Assembly (NCBI GenBank): GCA_030447945.1 | Contig: JAUJNV010000002.1 | Location: forward strand, 1-53,043 | DNA length: 53,043 nucleotides | Source: Fimbriimonas sp. | GTDB taxonomy: Bacteria > Armatimonadota > Fimbriimonadia > Fimbriimonadales > Fimbriimonadaceae | Reading direction: 5' to 3' | In this document: one piece after another, positions 27,737 through 39,019 of the stretch | Position numbering within the stretch: position 1 is the first letter of the stretch | Layout of the letters: each line of letters opens with the position of its first letter | Program-made: the position numbers and the translations under genes | The notes under the pieces: model-generated | The model's input: the letters and a program-made list of their open reading frames with translations, nothing else | Databases searched by the model: none | Told to the model about the DNA's origin: nothing

Positions 27737-29072
27737 CTAGCGCGGGTCCGCCGGCAATTCTCGCTCGCTCCCGGTGCCCGGCTGGCGGCGGTACCTGAGG
27801 TCGATCTCGCCCGTCTCCTTGTTCCCCTTTCCGTAGAGCCGGTAGGTGGCGCCCTCCTTGAGCTCGTAGAGGATTTCGCCGCCCGCGAACGGGTCTGCCA
27901 TCTCGTCCGCGGAGGCGACTTCCCCCAGCGCGCCGGGCAACTTGTTCTGGCGCCAGCGGTAGGCGGAGATGCGGGCATGGAGCCGCAGGAGCCGAAGCTG
28001 CGTCCGGCTCTTGCCCAGCCAACTGAGTCCGTACTGGCCCGGATGGAGCAACCCGACCAGGTATCGGGCGGCATCCGCCGACGTGGCGACCTTTGCCGGA
28101 GCATCGGCGGTCTTGCGAGCCGGACCGTACCAGGTGTTCTCCAGAGCCTCGAAGCGTGAAATGTGATCTTGGAAAGCGGCGTCAACCCCCAAAGCGACCC
28201 GCGCGCGAAGCTCTTCGCGCTGCGGGGGCGTCAGCGACTTCCCCAAGCGCATGATAGCCTTGAACTCGGCATCGTCCGGTTCGCCTTGGTCCGCTGCGAA
28301 CATCGAGTGCGGCCCCGAAAACATGCCGCTGAGCACGGTTTGCGCCATATCCTGCTCCCGACGCATGGCCGCTACGTAAACGGGGGGCCCGTTCAGGAGC
28401 TCCGTGGCGGCCCGATCCACGCGCTCCACGTCCGCCAGGGAGAGGCTGGACAGGTGCCGATCGAAGCCGGCTAGAGCTATTGCCGTGCCCGCGACGCCTA
28501 CCAGATTACTGATTAGGGAGCCCGAGCTGATGTTGTTGGAGAACCACAAGGACTCCAGCAAGAGGTCTGTGCCGCCCGATGGACGTCCGTCGGCGAACTC
28601 CACGTAGGCGGCGCCGGCGAGTAGCTTGACGATTGCCTTGAACGACGCGAGCTCAGGAAACAGCGAATACGGGTCGACGCTCTTTCGCAGCTCGTACACT
28701 GGCTTCCTGTTTCCCCGGCGGACGAGTCGATCACGTTGCGCGCCAGCTTCGCCTTCACCCGCATGACGTCCAGCTCGCTGGAGGAAGCGGTGGCCGGCGG
28801 GCGCGGGCGGCGGCGGTTGCGGCTTCTCCTCGCCGTCCGTCAAGCGTGCCCTTGCCGCATGACCGCGAGGTAGCCCTCGTACCTGGCCAGTTTCTCCATC
28901 TGCGGAGCCCGGAGCGAGTCCGCCGCCATCAAGTACTCCTCGTACCCGTTCCGCCCCGTGGGGATGGGGACCAACCGTCGCAGCAACGAGACCTGGCGCC
29001 CAGGCTGCCCCGCCAGGACCTCGCTCGGCGTCTGAAAAGCGACCACGGGAGCCAAGAGGAGCGTTAGCAGCA
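27737..29072 (-). CDS. Secreted protein of unknown family, copy 2 (frame-broken near N terminus)
   Basis: About 440-residue paralogue of the protein at 29196-30527. N-terminal signal-like MLLTLLLAPVVAF and PTGRNGYEEYLMAADSLR lie in one frame, DVMRVKAKLARNVIDS in a second, and RRGNRKPVYELRKSVDPYS onward in a third that runs open to the stop. Shared features include VEFADGRPSGGTDLLLESL, a hydrophobic stretch LISNLVGVAGTAIALAG, SLTPPQREELRARV, and the end RTQLRLLRLHARISAYRWRQ with DPFAGGEILYELKE. That last part resembles the R..G.YP..L..L...DPFSG.P..Y endings of Planctomycetota-type secreted proteins. Two breaks near 28850 and 28740. Confidence 0.6.
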
Positions 29073-29195
29073 TCGTGACAATGAGACGGGAACGGAAAGC
29101 CTTTCGTTGCGGCGGCAATTCCAGTTCCAGCGCATGGTTGCGACGCGGTTGCCGGTTGCGGTCTGGTTGCCCAGGCCGCGCAAGCCAGTCTTCCA

Positions 29196-30527
29196 CTAGC
29201 GAGGGTGAACCGGCAACTCTCGCCGGTCCATTGGGCTGGGCGGGCGGCGGTATGCGAGCTCGATCTCGCCGGTCGACTTGTCTCCCTTGCCGAAGAGGCG
29301 ATAGGTGCCGTCCGGTTTAAACTCGTACTGGATCTGTCCGCCGCTGAAGGGGTCATCGATCTCTCCGGTGGAAGCCGCCTCGCTCAGGCTCTTGGGCAGT
29401 GCGTTCGCCCGCCACCGATGGGCCGCGATGCGTCCGTGAAGACGCAGGAGTCGGAGCTGCGTGCGGGTCCGGCCAAGCCAGCTTGTGCTGGACGGAGCTG
29501 GGTGATGCATCTCGATCAGGTAACCAATGAGGTCGCCGGCCGTATTGAGCCGAGCCCCCTGCTCCGACTCCGACTCACCGACGTACCAAGCCCTCTCGGG
29601 GCCTTCGAATTTCGCCAGGTACTGGCGGGTCGCAGCGTCAAGTCCCGACAACACTCTGTTGCCGATTTCGTCCCGCTGCGCAGGAGTAAGACCCTTGATT
29701 AGTCGGATGAGCGTCTCCGTCTCCGGGTCGGGAGATCCCTCAGTTCCGTACTCCTCCGCGACGCTTGCGGCGGGATCTAGCAGCAGCCTGCGCAGTGACC
29801 CGACGGCGAACTGGTGCTCCTTTCGGACGGAGCTGACCAAGGTCGGGGGCTGAGCCAACAACTCGGCCGCGGCTCGATCCACTCTCTGGGCATCGTCCAG
29901 CGAGAGGCTCGGGAGGTGCCGCTCGAATGAGCCGAAAGTGATGCTGCTCATCGCCACCCCCATCAGGTGTGCGATCAGTACGCCGCCGCTGATATTGTTC
30001 GCGAATCGAAGGGATTCCAGCAGGATGTCGGTCCCGGCGGCGGGGCGACCTTCCGCAAACTCCACGTAAGCGGCCGCATTGGCGTACTTCGTCAGGTCTT
30101 TAAAGGACGAGAATTCGGGAAAGAGTGACGTTGGATCGAGCCTTTCCCTCGGGTCGAAGACGGGCTTTCGGTTTCCCCGCCGCATGAGCTCGATCGCCGG
30201 ACGCGCCAGCCGTGCTTTCACCCGCATCAAATCGAGGTGCGTCGACTCCTTGATAATTCCCTGCGGAGCGCGTGGGACCGGGAGAGGCTTGTCATCCTCG
30301 TCGGTCCAAGCTTCTCCCGCGCGAACGGTCAAGAGGTAAGACTCGAATAGCTCAACCTGCGCCATCTCCCGTGTCCGAAGCGCGTCGGCCGCCATCAGAT
30401 ACTCCTCGTATCCGTTCCTCCCAGTCGACCGGGGCACCACCTGCCTCAGCAGTGACGGCTGATCATGGGAGAAGGTCTGCCCTGACGTAGAGGCAACCAC
30501 CTGGGCGAAGAGCAGCGTTAGCAGCAT
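29196..30527 (-). CDS. Secreted protein of unknown family, copy 3 (intact)
   Basis: I do not recognise the family. The product from the ATG at 30527 is about 443 residues: a signal-like MLLTLLFAQVVAS, RNGYEEYLMAADALRTREM, LDLMRVKARLARPAIELM, a Gly/Ala-rich hydrophobic middle (GGVLIAHLMGVAMSSITFG), an amphipathic helical region and the C-terminal RANALPKSLSEAAS, DPFSGGQIQYEF and GTGEIELAYRRPP-like strand pairs. An AAGGAGG lies 23 nt before this ATG, which is far, so the start is uncertain, although the frame before it reads into the preceding hydrolase gene. It follows that gene by 44 nt and is followed by copy 2, so a shared transcript is likely. Confidence 0.7.
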   Translation of the reverse strand: MLLTLLFAQVVASTSGQTFSHDQPSLLRQVVPRSTGRNGYEEYLMAADALRTREMAQVELFESYLLTVRAGEAWTDEDDKPLPVPRAPQGIIKESTHLDLMRVKARLARPAIELMRRGNRKPVFDPRERLDPTSLFPEFSSFKDLTKYANAAAYVEFAEGRPAAGTDILLESLRFANNISGGVLIAHLMGVAMSSITFGSFERHLPSLSLDDAQRVDRAAAELLAQPPTLVSSVRKEHQFAVGSLRRLLLDPAASVAEEYGTEGSPDPETETLIRLIKGLTPAQRDEIGNRVLSGLDAATRQYLAKFEGPERAWYVGESESEQGARLNTAGDLIGYLIEMHHPAPSSTSWLGRTRTQLRLLRLHGRIAAHRWRANALPKSLSEAASTGEIDDPFSGGQIQYEFKPDGTYRLFGKGDKSTGEIELAYRRPPSPMDRRELPVHPR

Positions 30528-30571
30528 CGTGACGGTGAGACGGCAGCGAACCTCCTTGCGTTGCGCGGGAT

Positions 30572-31264
30572 CTACGTAAGGTTCTGCCGCAAGAACTCGA
30601 TGGTCCGCCGCCAAGCGTCCTGCGCCGCCTCCGCGTTATAGACTTCGGGCCGGTCGTCGTTGAAGAACGCGTGCCCCGTGCCGGGGTACGTGATGAACTC
30701 GTGCGGCTTCTCCAACAGCGTCAGCTCCTCGTCGAGAGCCTTTACCGCATCAGGAGAGGCGTACTCGTCGTGCTCTGCGAAGATGCCGAGGACGGGGCAG
30801 TTGAGGGCGCGGAGGTTCGGCTGGACCTTGGGGTGGATGCCGTAGAAGTCCACCGTCGCCCGGATCTCGGGGTTGCCGCCGGCGGCGTAGAGGGCGAGCT
30901 GGCCCCCCATGCAGAAGCCGACTACTCCGACGCTATCCCCGACGGTGGCTGGGAGAGCGCGCAGGGCCGCAATGGCGCTGCGCAAGATTCGCTCCGTCTC
31001 CGCGATGTTCAGTGCCTGCATGAGCGTCCCCGCTTCGTCCGGCTCCCCCGTCGTCCGGCCCCGGTAGATGTCGGGGGCGAGGGCGGTGAACCCCTCATGC
31101 GCGAACCGGTCGGCAACGTCTTTGATATGGCCCACGAGCCCCCACCACTCCTGGATCACCACCACCCCTGGCCCGCTGCCGTTGACGGAAGGGGAGAGGT
31201 ACCCCTCGTAGGTCTCCTCTCCGTCGTTGAACCGTATCATCTCCCCGCGTCCCATGCGGTGCAT
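30572..31264 (-). CDS. Dienelactone hydrolase family protein
   Basis: Cytoplasmic alpha/beta hydrolase of about 230 residues. The DLH triad is visible: Cys in GFCMGG near 120, Asp in AEHDEYAS near 172, and His in PGTGHAFF near 203. The oxyanion region EWWGL near residue 38 is also typical. DLH proteins hydrolyse dienelactones in aromatic degradation, but most genomic members act on unknown esters, and no other pathway gene is nearby. Several start codons are close together (31264, 31255, 31240); MIRFNDGEE at 31240 has GGGGAG directly before it. It follows the pseudouridine synthase gene within about 10 nt. Confidence 0.88.
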   Translation of the reverse strand: MHRMGRGEMIRFNDGEETYEGYLSPSVNGSGPGVVVIQEWWGLVGHIKDVADRFAHEGFTALAPDIYRGRTTGEPDEAGTLMQALNIAETERILRSAIAALRALPATVGDSVGVVGFCMGGQLALYAAGGNPEIRATVDFYGIHPKVQPNLRALNCPVLGIFAEHDEYASPDAVKALDEELTLLEKPHEFITYPGTGHAFFNDDRPEVYNAEAAQDAWRRTIEFLRQNLT

Positions 31265-31272
31265 TCTAGCGG

Positions 31273-32175
31273 CTAAAACGGGTCGACCGCCTCCCGCGTG
31301 ACGTGCTCGCGGCCCAGAAAGCTCTCGTCCGGCTCCGCGTAGAAGTCCACGCGCCCTCCGGTCGAGGGGTGGTCGAAGGAGAGGTAGACCGCGTGAAGCT
31401 GAAGCGGCCCGTGCGCGAACTCCTTCGGGGCGTAGAGGTCGTCTCCCAGCACCGGATGCCCGACCGCGCGGAGGTGGACGCGGATCTGGTGGGTGCGGCC
31501 CGTCTCCAGTCGCGCGCCGACCAGGGCTCCCGCATCGAGCCGGGCGAGACGCTTGACGTGAGTGACGGCCCGCTTGCCCTCGTTGTCCACCGCCATGAGC
31601 AAGCGGTTCTGCCGGCTCCGCGCAATGGGGGCGTCTATCGTAAACTGCTCTCGCTCGACGTGCCCGGCGACCACCGCCACGTAGCGCCGTTCCGCGCTCT
31701 TCCCTTCGATCTGCCGCGCGAGAGAGACGTGGGCGGCGTCCGTCTTCGCGACCACCATCAGCCCCGTCGTCTCCTTGTCCAGCCGGTGCACGATGCCCGG
31801 CCGGAAGGCGCCCGCAGTCTCGCTGAGGGTCGAGCCTCGGGCGAGGAGGGCGTTGACGAGGCTCGGCTCCTTGAGCGACGTGGCGGGGTGGGCGGCGAGG
31901 CCGCGAGGCTTGTTCACGACGAGCAGCGCGTCGTCCTCGAAGACGATGTCGAGGGGGATGTAGGCGGGGGTGAGGTCGTGGGCGGGCGCGCCCTCAGGCT
32001 CTTCGAGCGCGACCGCCATCCCCGGCTCCAGGCTGAACGACGGCTTTTGCGGCCGGCCGTCCACCAGCACCACCCCGGCTTCCACCAATTTCGCCAGCTT
32101 CGTGCGGCTGTGCTCCGGCAGGATCCGCGCGAGGAAGCGGTCGAGCCGTTCGTGTCGGTCGGCCACGAGGTTCAT
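31273..32175 (-). CDS. RluD-type 23S rRNA pseudouridine synthase
   Basis: Residues 10-60 are an S4 RNA-binding domain (RLDRFLARILPEHSRTKLAKL with VLVDGR). The RluA/RluD catalytic domain follows, with the signature HRLDKETTGLMVVAK near 137, whose Asp is the nucleophile, and GRTHQIRVHLRAVGHPVLGD near 240. Length 300 is normal for RluD, which modifies positions 1911/1915/1917 of 23S rRNA; assignment to RluD rather than RluC rests on the N-terminal S4 domain and overall layout, which both share. It is divergent from the lipoprotein gene. Confidence 0.9.
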   Translation of the reverse strand: MNLVADRHERLDRFLARILPEHSRTKLAKLVEAGVVLVDGRPQKPSFSLEPGMAVALEEPEGAPAHDLTPAYIPLDIVFEDDALLVVNKPRGLAAHPATSLKEPSLVNALLARGSTLSETAGAFRPGIVHRLDKETTGLMVVAKTDAAHVSLARQIEGKSAERRYVAVVAGHVEREQFTIDAPIARSRQNRLLMAVDNEGKRAVTHVKRLARLDAGALVGARLETGRTHQIRVHLRAVGHPVLGDDLYAPKEFAHGPLQLHAVYLSFDHPSTGGRVDFYAEPDESFLGREHVTREAVDPF

Positions 32176-32209
32176 GACGGATTGTAGCGGGTGGGGCTAA
32201 ACTCGCGGC

Positions 32210-32620
32210 GTGAGACCCGCCCTGTTGGCCGCGCTCTTGCTGCTCGCCGGATGTTCGCGCCAGGAGTCCCCCCGCCCCGCCGAGGGTGCCGGCAAGGGCG
32301 AAGAGGCAGTCCTGACTCCCCAGTCTCTGGCCGAGAAGGCGGACGTGCCGATCTATCCCGGTGCGAAGGTGCCGGACGGAAGGAGCCGGGCGCCGTACGA
32401 GATCCCGAACGGCGAGACGCGGGTCGAGATCGTGATGGAGACCCCGGACCCTTTGGCGAAGGTGATCGCGTTCTACGAGGCCAAGGTGAAGCAGATCGGC
32501 AACGCCAGCGGCCCCTTGGTCGCCGGGAAGACCCCCAAGGGCAACGACGTCCTCATCAACGTGAGCCGCGACGGAAAGCTCACCACAATCAAGGTCAACG
32601 CGATCGCATATGGGGAGTGA
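32210..32620 (+). CDS. Small lipoprotein of unknown function
   Basis: A GTG start at 32210 gives a 136-residue protein with an n-region Arg, hydrophobic LLAALLLLAGC and a lipobox Cys at about residue 15, so it should be lipid-anchored outside the cytoplasmic membrane. The mature part has VPIYPGAKVPDG, followed by a DPLAKVIAFYEAKVKQ helix and DVLINVSRDGKLTTIKV strands. This pattern (a 'yPgA' turn, then a FYE helix) recurs in small bacterial lipoproteins of unknown role. It is divergent from the pseudouridine synthase gene with 34 nt between them. Confidence 0.75.
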   Translation: MRPALLAALLLLAGCSRQESPRPAEGAGKGEEAVLTPQSLAEKADVPIYPGAKVPDGRSRAPYEIPNGETRVEIVMETPDPLAKVIAFYEAKVKQIGNASGPLVAGKTPKGNDVLINVSRDGKLTTIKVNAIAYGE

Positions 32621-32720
32621 GGGGAGAGGTTAGAGATGAGACGTCAGAGGGATGAAGGTTGAGGTACTAGCCTATTCCTGTCCCCTGTCCCCTGTCCCCT
32701 TTCTCCCCTCTAACCTCCCC
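32621..32720. repeat. Inverted repeat and 7-bp tandem repeat before leuS
   Basis: GGGGAGAGGTTAGAG (32621-32635) is mirrored by CTCTAACCTCCCC (32708-32720). Inside the loop the unit CTGTCCC is repeated three times (about 32679-32699). Noncoding; it could be a small palindromic element and could act as a weak terminator after the lipoprotein gene. Confidence 0.55.
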
Positions 32721-32748
32721 GAGCCCGACTCCTTCATAATCCTCGGCG

Positions 32749-35508
32749 ATGGCAGATCGATACGAGCCGGCTGCGTTTGAGGCCAAGTGGCGGGCGCGGT
32801 GGCAGGCGGCGGAGCTTTTCCGCACGCGGGAAGACGAGGGGCGGCCGAAGTTCTACGGGCTGGACTTCTTCCCGTACCCCAGCGGCGCGGGGCTCAGCGT
32901 GGGGCACTGCCGGAACTACCTTCCCACAGACGTCATCTGCCGGATGAAGTACATGCAGGGCTACAACGTTCTGCACCCAATGGGCTTCGATTCGTTTGGC
33001 CTCCCCGCCGAGAACGAGGCCATCAAGAACAAGACCCACCCCCGCCCGATGATCGAGCGGTATGCGGCGACCTACCGCCGCCAAATGGAGCTCATCGGGA
33101 TCTCGTACGACTGGTCGCGCAGCTTTTCTAGCTGCGACCCCTCCTACGTCAGGTGGACGCAGTGGATCTTCGAGCTTCTGTACAAGAAGGGTCTCGCCTA
33201 CCGTGACCTCGCCTCGGTGAACTGGGATCCGGTGGACAAGACGGTCCTTGCGGACGAGGAGGTGGTTGCGGGCCGTGCGGAGCGCTCGGGCGCTTTGGTC
33301 GAGAAGAAGTTTATCCCCCAGTGGTACTTCCGCATCACGGCGCACGCGCAGCGCCTCATCGACGACCTCGACGGCATCGATTGGCCCGAGGGGATCAAGA
33401 GCCAGCAACGGAACTGGATCGGGCGCAGCGAAGGCGTGCGCTTCGCCATCAAGGTCGCGTCCGGGCGCAAGCCGGAGGGCGAGGATGCCGACGCGATGGC
33501 GGCAGACGGCGATGCGTTCGACACATTCGAGATCCGCCGGCCGGAGCGCACGCTCACCTTCGAGGTCTTCACCACCCGGATCGACACGATCTTCGGCATG
33601 ACCTTCTGCGTGCTCGCGCCCGAGCACCCGCTGGTGGACCATCTCCTCGGTCTGGTCGACGAGGAGCACCGGGCCGCGGTGCGCGAGTATCAAGAGCAGG
33701 CAAAACGTCTGTCGGAGACGGACCGGCTGGCCACGACGCGCGAGAAGACGGGCGTCTTCACGGGCGCTTACGGGATCAACCCCGCCAACGGAAAGCCGGT
33801 ACCCATCTGGATTGCGGACTACGTCCTCGCGAGCTACGGGACGGGTGCCATCATGGCCGTGCCCGCCGGGGACCAGCGGGACTTCGAGTTCGCGATGAAG
33901 TTCGGCCTGGACGTCATCCCCGTCAACAAGCCGACGGAGGAGTATCTCCGCGGCTTTGCCCCGGCGGAGTTCGACTACGACGTCGAGTTGACGAGGTACC
34001 GGCGAGAGCCGAAGGCCTTCGATCCCGTGTTCACCTCGAAGGACTCGGTGATGATGGACTCGGGCGAGTACAACGGCCTCGGGTTTGCCGAGGCAACGCG
34101 GGTCCTCGGCGAGTGGCTCGAAGGCCTCGGCATCGGTGAGCGGCAGATCAAGTACCGCCTGCGCGACTGGCTCATTTCGCGCCAGCGCTACTGGGGCTGC
34201 CCCATTCCGGTCATCCACTCCGCCGACGGGGATCTGCAGCTTGTCCCGGAAGACTGCCTGCCCGTCGAGCTGCCGGACGTCGAGAACTACGAGCCGACCG
34301 GCGACGGCTCTTCCCCGCTCGCGCGGATCGCGGACTGGGTCAACGTAACGGATCTCGACGGCCGCCTCGGGCGGCGCGAGACGGACACGATGGGCGGCTT
34401 CGCCGACTCGTCGTGGTACTTCCTCCGCTTCTGCGATCCGCATAACGACGAGAAGGGCTGGGACCCGGCGAAAGCGGCCTACTGGATGCCCGTCGACTGC
34501 TACGTCGGCGGCGCGGAGCACGCCGTGATGCACCTGCTCTACGCCCGCTTCTGGACCAAGGTGCTCTTCGACGAGGGTCTCGTGCCGACGCCGGAGCCGT
34601 TCCAGCGCCTCCAGAACCAGGGCCAGGTGCTTGCCCTCACCGCGTACCGGAAGCCGCACGAAGGCGAGCAACTGGAGGTGGGCGAGGAAGGGATTCTGAT
34701 CTCCTTCGCGGAGGCGGAGACCCTGCCCGAGGATCAGCTCTTCTACCGCTGGGCGAGGATGAGCAAGTCCAAGGGGAACGTCGTGACGCCGGACGAGATG
34801 GTGGAAGCCCACGGCGCGGACGCGCTACGGATCTACCTCCTCTTCGTCGCGCCGTTTGAGGCGGACGTGCAGTGGAAGAACGAGGGCGTCCAGGCAGCCG
34901 GTCGCTTCCTCACCCGGGTTTTCCGCCTCGCCGACGAGCTTCGCGGGATCTATGCACCCGAGTGGCGCGGTCTGCTCGCCTTTGAGGAGCTCGATGAGCC
35001 CGCCCGAAAGATGCGTCGTACGACGCACCAAACGATCCGCAAGGCGACGGCCGACATCGAGCGGTTCGCCTTCAACACCTACGTTTCGTCGCTGATGGAC
35101 ATGGTGAACAAGGCGAACGACCTCCTCCGGGAGGCGGGGCCTTCGGAGCCGAGCCGTGCGTTCGTATTGGCGGCCTCGGAGGCACTGGAGACGCTCATCC
35201 TCCTCCTCTCCCCCGGCGCGCCGCACTCGGCGGATGAGCTGTGGGAGGGGCTGGATCAGCCGGGCACGACGTTCCAGGCGGAGTGGCCGAACTACGACGA
35301 GGCACTTGCCGCCGAGGACGCCGTGACCATCGCTCTGCAGGTCAACGGCAAGCTGCGCGACACCCTGGAGATGCCCGTCGGCACGGCTAAAGAGGATCTG
35401 GAGCGCGCCGCCCTGGCCACGCCGAAGGTCCAGCAGCACATCGGGGACAAGACGGTCCGAAAGGTCATCGTCATCCCCGACCGGCTGGTGAATATCGTCG
35501 CGAGTTGA
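32749..35508 (+). CDS. leuS: Leucyl-tRNA synthetase
   Basis: Class I synthetase charging tRNA-Leu. The 919-residue product has the HIGH-equivalent SVGH in YPSGAGLSVGH near residue 50, GFDSFGLPAENEAI, the CP1 editing domain with TTRIDTIFGMTFCVLAPEHP near 270-300 and YGTGAIMAVPAGDQRD near 360, the ETDTMGGFADSSWYF insertion, and KMSKS as ARMSKSKGN near 665. A C-terminal anticodon-binding domain ends with VRKVIVIPDRLVNIV. The frame is uninterrupted over 2.7 kb. Its start is about 130 nt after the lipoprotein gene. Confidence 0.97.
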   Translation: MADRYEPAAFEAKWRARWQAAELFRTREDEGRPKFYGLDFFPYPSGAGLSVGHCRNYLPTDVICRMKYMQGYNVLHPMGFDSFGLPAENEAIKNKTHPRPMIERYAATYRRQMELIGISYDWSRSFSSCDPSYVRWTQWIFELLYKKGLAYRDLASVNWDPVDKTVLADEEVVAGRAERSGALVEKKFIPQWYFRITAHAQRLIDDLDGIDWPEGIKSQQRNWIGRSEGVRFAIKVASGRKPEGEDADAMAADGDAFDTFEIRRPERTLTFEVFTTRIDTIFGMTFCVLAPEHPLVDHLLGLVDEEHRAAVREYQEQAKRLSETDRLATTREKTGVFTGAYGINPANGKPVPIWIADYVLASYGTGAIMAVPAGDQRDFEFAMKFGLDVIPVNKPTEEYLRGFAPAEFDYDVELTRYRREPKAFDPVFTSKDSVMMDSGEYNGLGFAEATRVLGEWLEGLGIGERQIKYRLRDWLISRQRYWGCPIPVIHSADGDLQLVPEDCLPVELPDVENYEPTGDGSSPLARIADWVNVTDLDGRLGRRETDTMGGFADSSWYFLRFCDPHNDEKGWDPAKAAYWMPVDCYVGGAEHAVMHLLYARFWTKVLFDEGLVPTPEPFQRLQNQGQVLALTAYRKPHEGEQLEVGEEGILISFAEAETLPEDQLFYRWARMSKSKGNVVTPDEMVEAHGADALRIYLLFVAPFEADVQWKNEGVQAAGRFLTRVFRLADELRGIYAPEWRGLLAFEELDEPARKMRRTTHQTIRKATADIERFAFNTYVSSLMDMVNKANDLLREAGPSEPSRAFVLAASEALETLILLLSPGAPHSADELWEGLDQPGTTFQAEWPNYDEALAAEDAVTIALQVNGKLRDTLEMPVGTAKEDLERAALATPKVQQHIGDKTVRKVIVIPDRLVNIVAS

Positions 35509-35596
35509 ACGCTCGCGGCCACGCCCGCAGAGCGGCCACCACGTGCCCTGCGGGCATCGCCCTTCGCGCCAACGTGCCTTTTCAACCAGTCGCAGA

Positions 35597-35623
35597 TTAG
35601 CACTCTCTGAGGTACACTGCCAA
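35597..35623 (+). promoter_or_regulatory. CIRCE-like HrcA operator upstream of groES
   Basis: The left half TTAGCACTC (35597-35605) matches the CIRCE consensus exactly. After the required nine-base spacer the right half CACTGCCAA (35615-35623) matches GAGTGCTAA at six of nine positions. Its place, about 50 nt before groES, is where CIRCE is expected, so HrcA repression of groESL is likely. Confidence 0.72.
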
Positions 35624-35675
35624 TCATTGGGACGCCTCTAGCGTCCCGCAAGCAGTATCCAGGAGGAAACCAAGT

Positions 35676-37585
<1,910 letters not shown>

Positions 37586-37600
37586 CGCGGCTTGCCTTCC

Positions 37601-37639
37601 CGCCCCCGGTGTCAACCGACGCCGGGGGCGTATCTATTT
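37601..37639 (+). terminator. Rho-independent terminator of groESL
   Basis: CGCCCCCGGTGTC (37601-37613) pairs with GACGCCGGGGGCG (37618-37630), a 13-bp stem with one G-T wobble and a four-base loop, followed by the T-rich TATCTATTT. It lies 16 nt after the groEL stop. Confidence 0.9.
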
Positions 37640-37734
37640 GAGCTACTTGCAGTTGTTGGGCTTAGCTGGGTTTGGTCGTCGGTTTGAATAACTTCTTCGA
37701 TCTGCTATAAAGCACTGAGTCCCCGTTGGTTATC

Positions 37735-38571
37735 ATGCCGGAAGATGCAAAGAAGGACCTAACAACGGCTGCTCTTGATCTTGCAAAGCCGGTCTACGAA
37801 GATACACTGCAGCCCGCTGCAAGACAAGTCGGCATGACCCTTGAGCTTGCGGGAAGAACAGTCAATGCGGCGCTTGCTCCTGTACGGATCGCCGTCTGGG
37901 GATTCGAGCTAATTGAAAAATATCTCCAGGATAAGCTGGCTGAACGACTTCAACATTTACCAGCAGCGGAAGTAGTTACCCCGTCCCCACATATTGCGGT
38001 GCCTGCTATCGAGGGTCTTCGATATACAAGCGAAGTGCCTGCATTGCAAGAGATGTTCGCCGAGTTAATAGCTACTTCCATGACGCGGAAGAGAAGCGAA
38101 TAAGCACATCAAGCCTTGGAGGAGATTGTTAAGCAATTGGGCGCAGATGAGGCGAGACTACTGGAATTTCTTTGGAGAAAGTTCCTCGATGATGAGCCAG
38201 TTCCGTGCATCGATGTCAAGTTCTATCAAAAGTATGAGGACCAGGACGGTATTCCTGCTAAGTATCTGAGCGTTATGTCTGGAAGCGAATACACATCCCT
38301 TGTTCCGAGAGAGGCTAAACTCGAGCACCCAGATTTATTTGCAAGCCAGCTGGGCAATTTGATTAGATTAGGGATCGTCCAGAAGAACGAGCATGAACTA
38401 TGGGAAGTGGGATCAGCGCATGATGATCTCATCGCCTCTGACATAGTGCAGGAGAAAGTTGATTCCCTCAGATCCGCTGGTCTTGAGGCTGTCTTGCAAA
38501 AATACGGCCTCCATCTGACGGCGTTTGGTGCACAATTCGCGGCAGCTTGCATCCATACGGTTGACCAATAG
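37735..38571 (+). CDS. Abi-alpha (DUF4393) family protein, reconstructed across frame breaks
   Basis: Residues 1-115 contain the family core: LQPAARQVGMTLELAGRTVN, PVRIAVWGFELIEKYLQDKL, and IAVPAIEGLRYTSEVPALQEMFAELIATSM. The next part restarts at 38116 in the same frame with EEIVKQLGADEARLLEFL and continues to 38571. Restoring three lost Gs between about 38082 and 38110 gives the family-like SMDAEEKANKAHQALEEIVKQL and a protein of about 279 residues. Some DUF4393 members are annotated as abortive-infection alpha proteins linked to phage defence. The ATG at 37735 is preferred over the TTG at 37726. Lower GC than its surroundings. Confidence 0.78.
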
Positions 38572-38710
38572 CTTCCAGGAGTGGTTGGCCTGCATCACGC
38601 CGTGAGATGAAGCGTCTGACGGGATTTTACGAGGATGGTGTGCCTGTCAACAGAATGATGAGGCGAATTGAGGCTCTCGCGAGTCAGCAAGATATAGGCC
38701 CGGTGGCCGC

Positions 38711-39019
38711 ATGCCCTCCTTTTCCGATGATCCTGAATACCTACTCGATCTGACGGCAGAGCACGCACTGCTTGATGGTCGTGAGGACTTGGCGGTTCTC
38801 CTTGGGGACGCTGAGGGCGAGCTTGTGCCTCAGGGGTACGACTGTGACCAGGAGTTGTTCGACCTCCAAGTCACCGTGCCGCGGCCAACCTTCGCTGCTA
38901 TATGGCAGGTGATCGAGGAACATCAAAAGGCACTCACGGCGTATGCCCAGCGAGCCACCCGAGCAGCAGTGGATGGTAGAGTGCGGCTCGTGAGGGTGGT
39001 GCCCACCGCCCATGGCTGA
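38711..39019 (+). CDS. Small unknown protein overlapping the TIR gene
   Basis: 102 residues, acidic N-terminal half (DDPEYLLDLTAEHALLDGRED) and a helical, Arg-rich C-terminal half. No recognised domain, signal or membrane segment. Its stop (39017-39019) lies inside the first codons of the TIR gene (8-nt overlap), which suggests coupled expression. An upstream ATG at 38608 (MKRLTGFYEDGVPVNRMMRR) could belong to the same protein if one base is missing near 38708, so the true start is uncertain. Confidence 0.45.
   Translation: MPSFSDDPEYLLDLTAEHALLDGREDLAVLLGDAEGELVPQGYDCDQELFDLQVTVPRPTFAAIWQVIEEHQKALTAYAQRATRAAVDGRVRLVRVVPTAHG

Noticed and set aside
32734..34812. A 692-codon open frame antisense to leuS
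   Set aside because: Same reason: the composition is that of a reverse-frame shadow, and leuS itself is beyond doubt.
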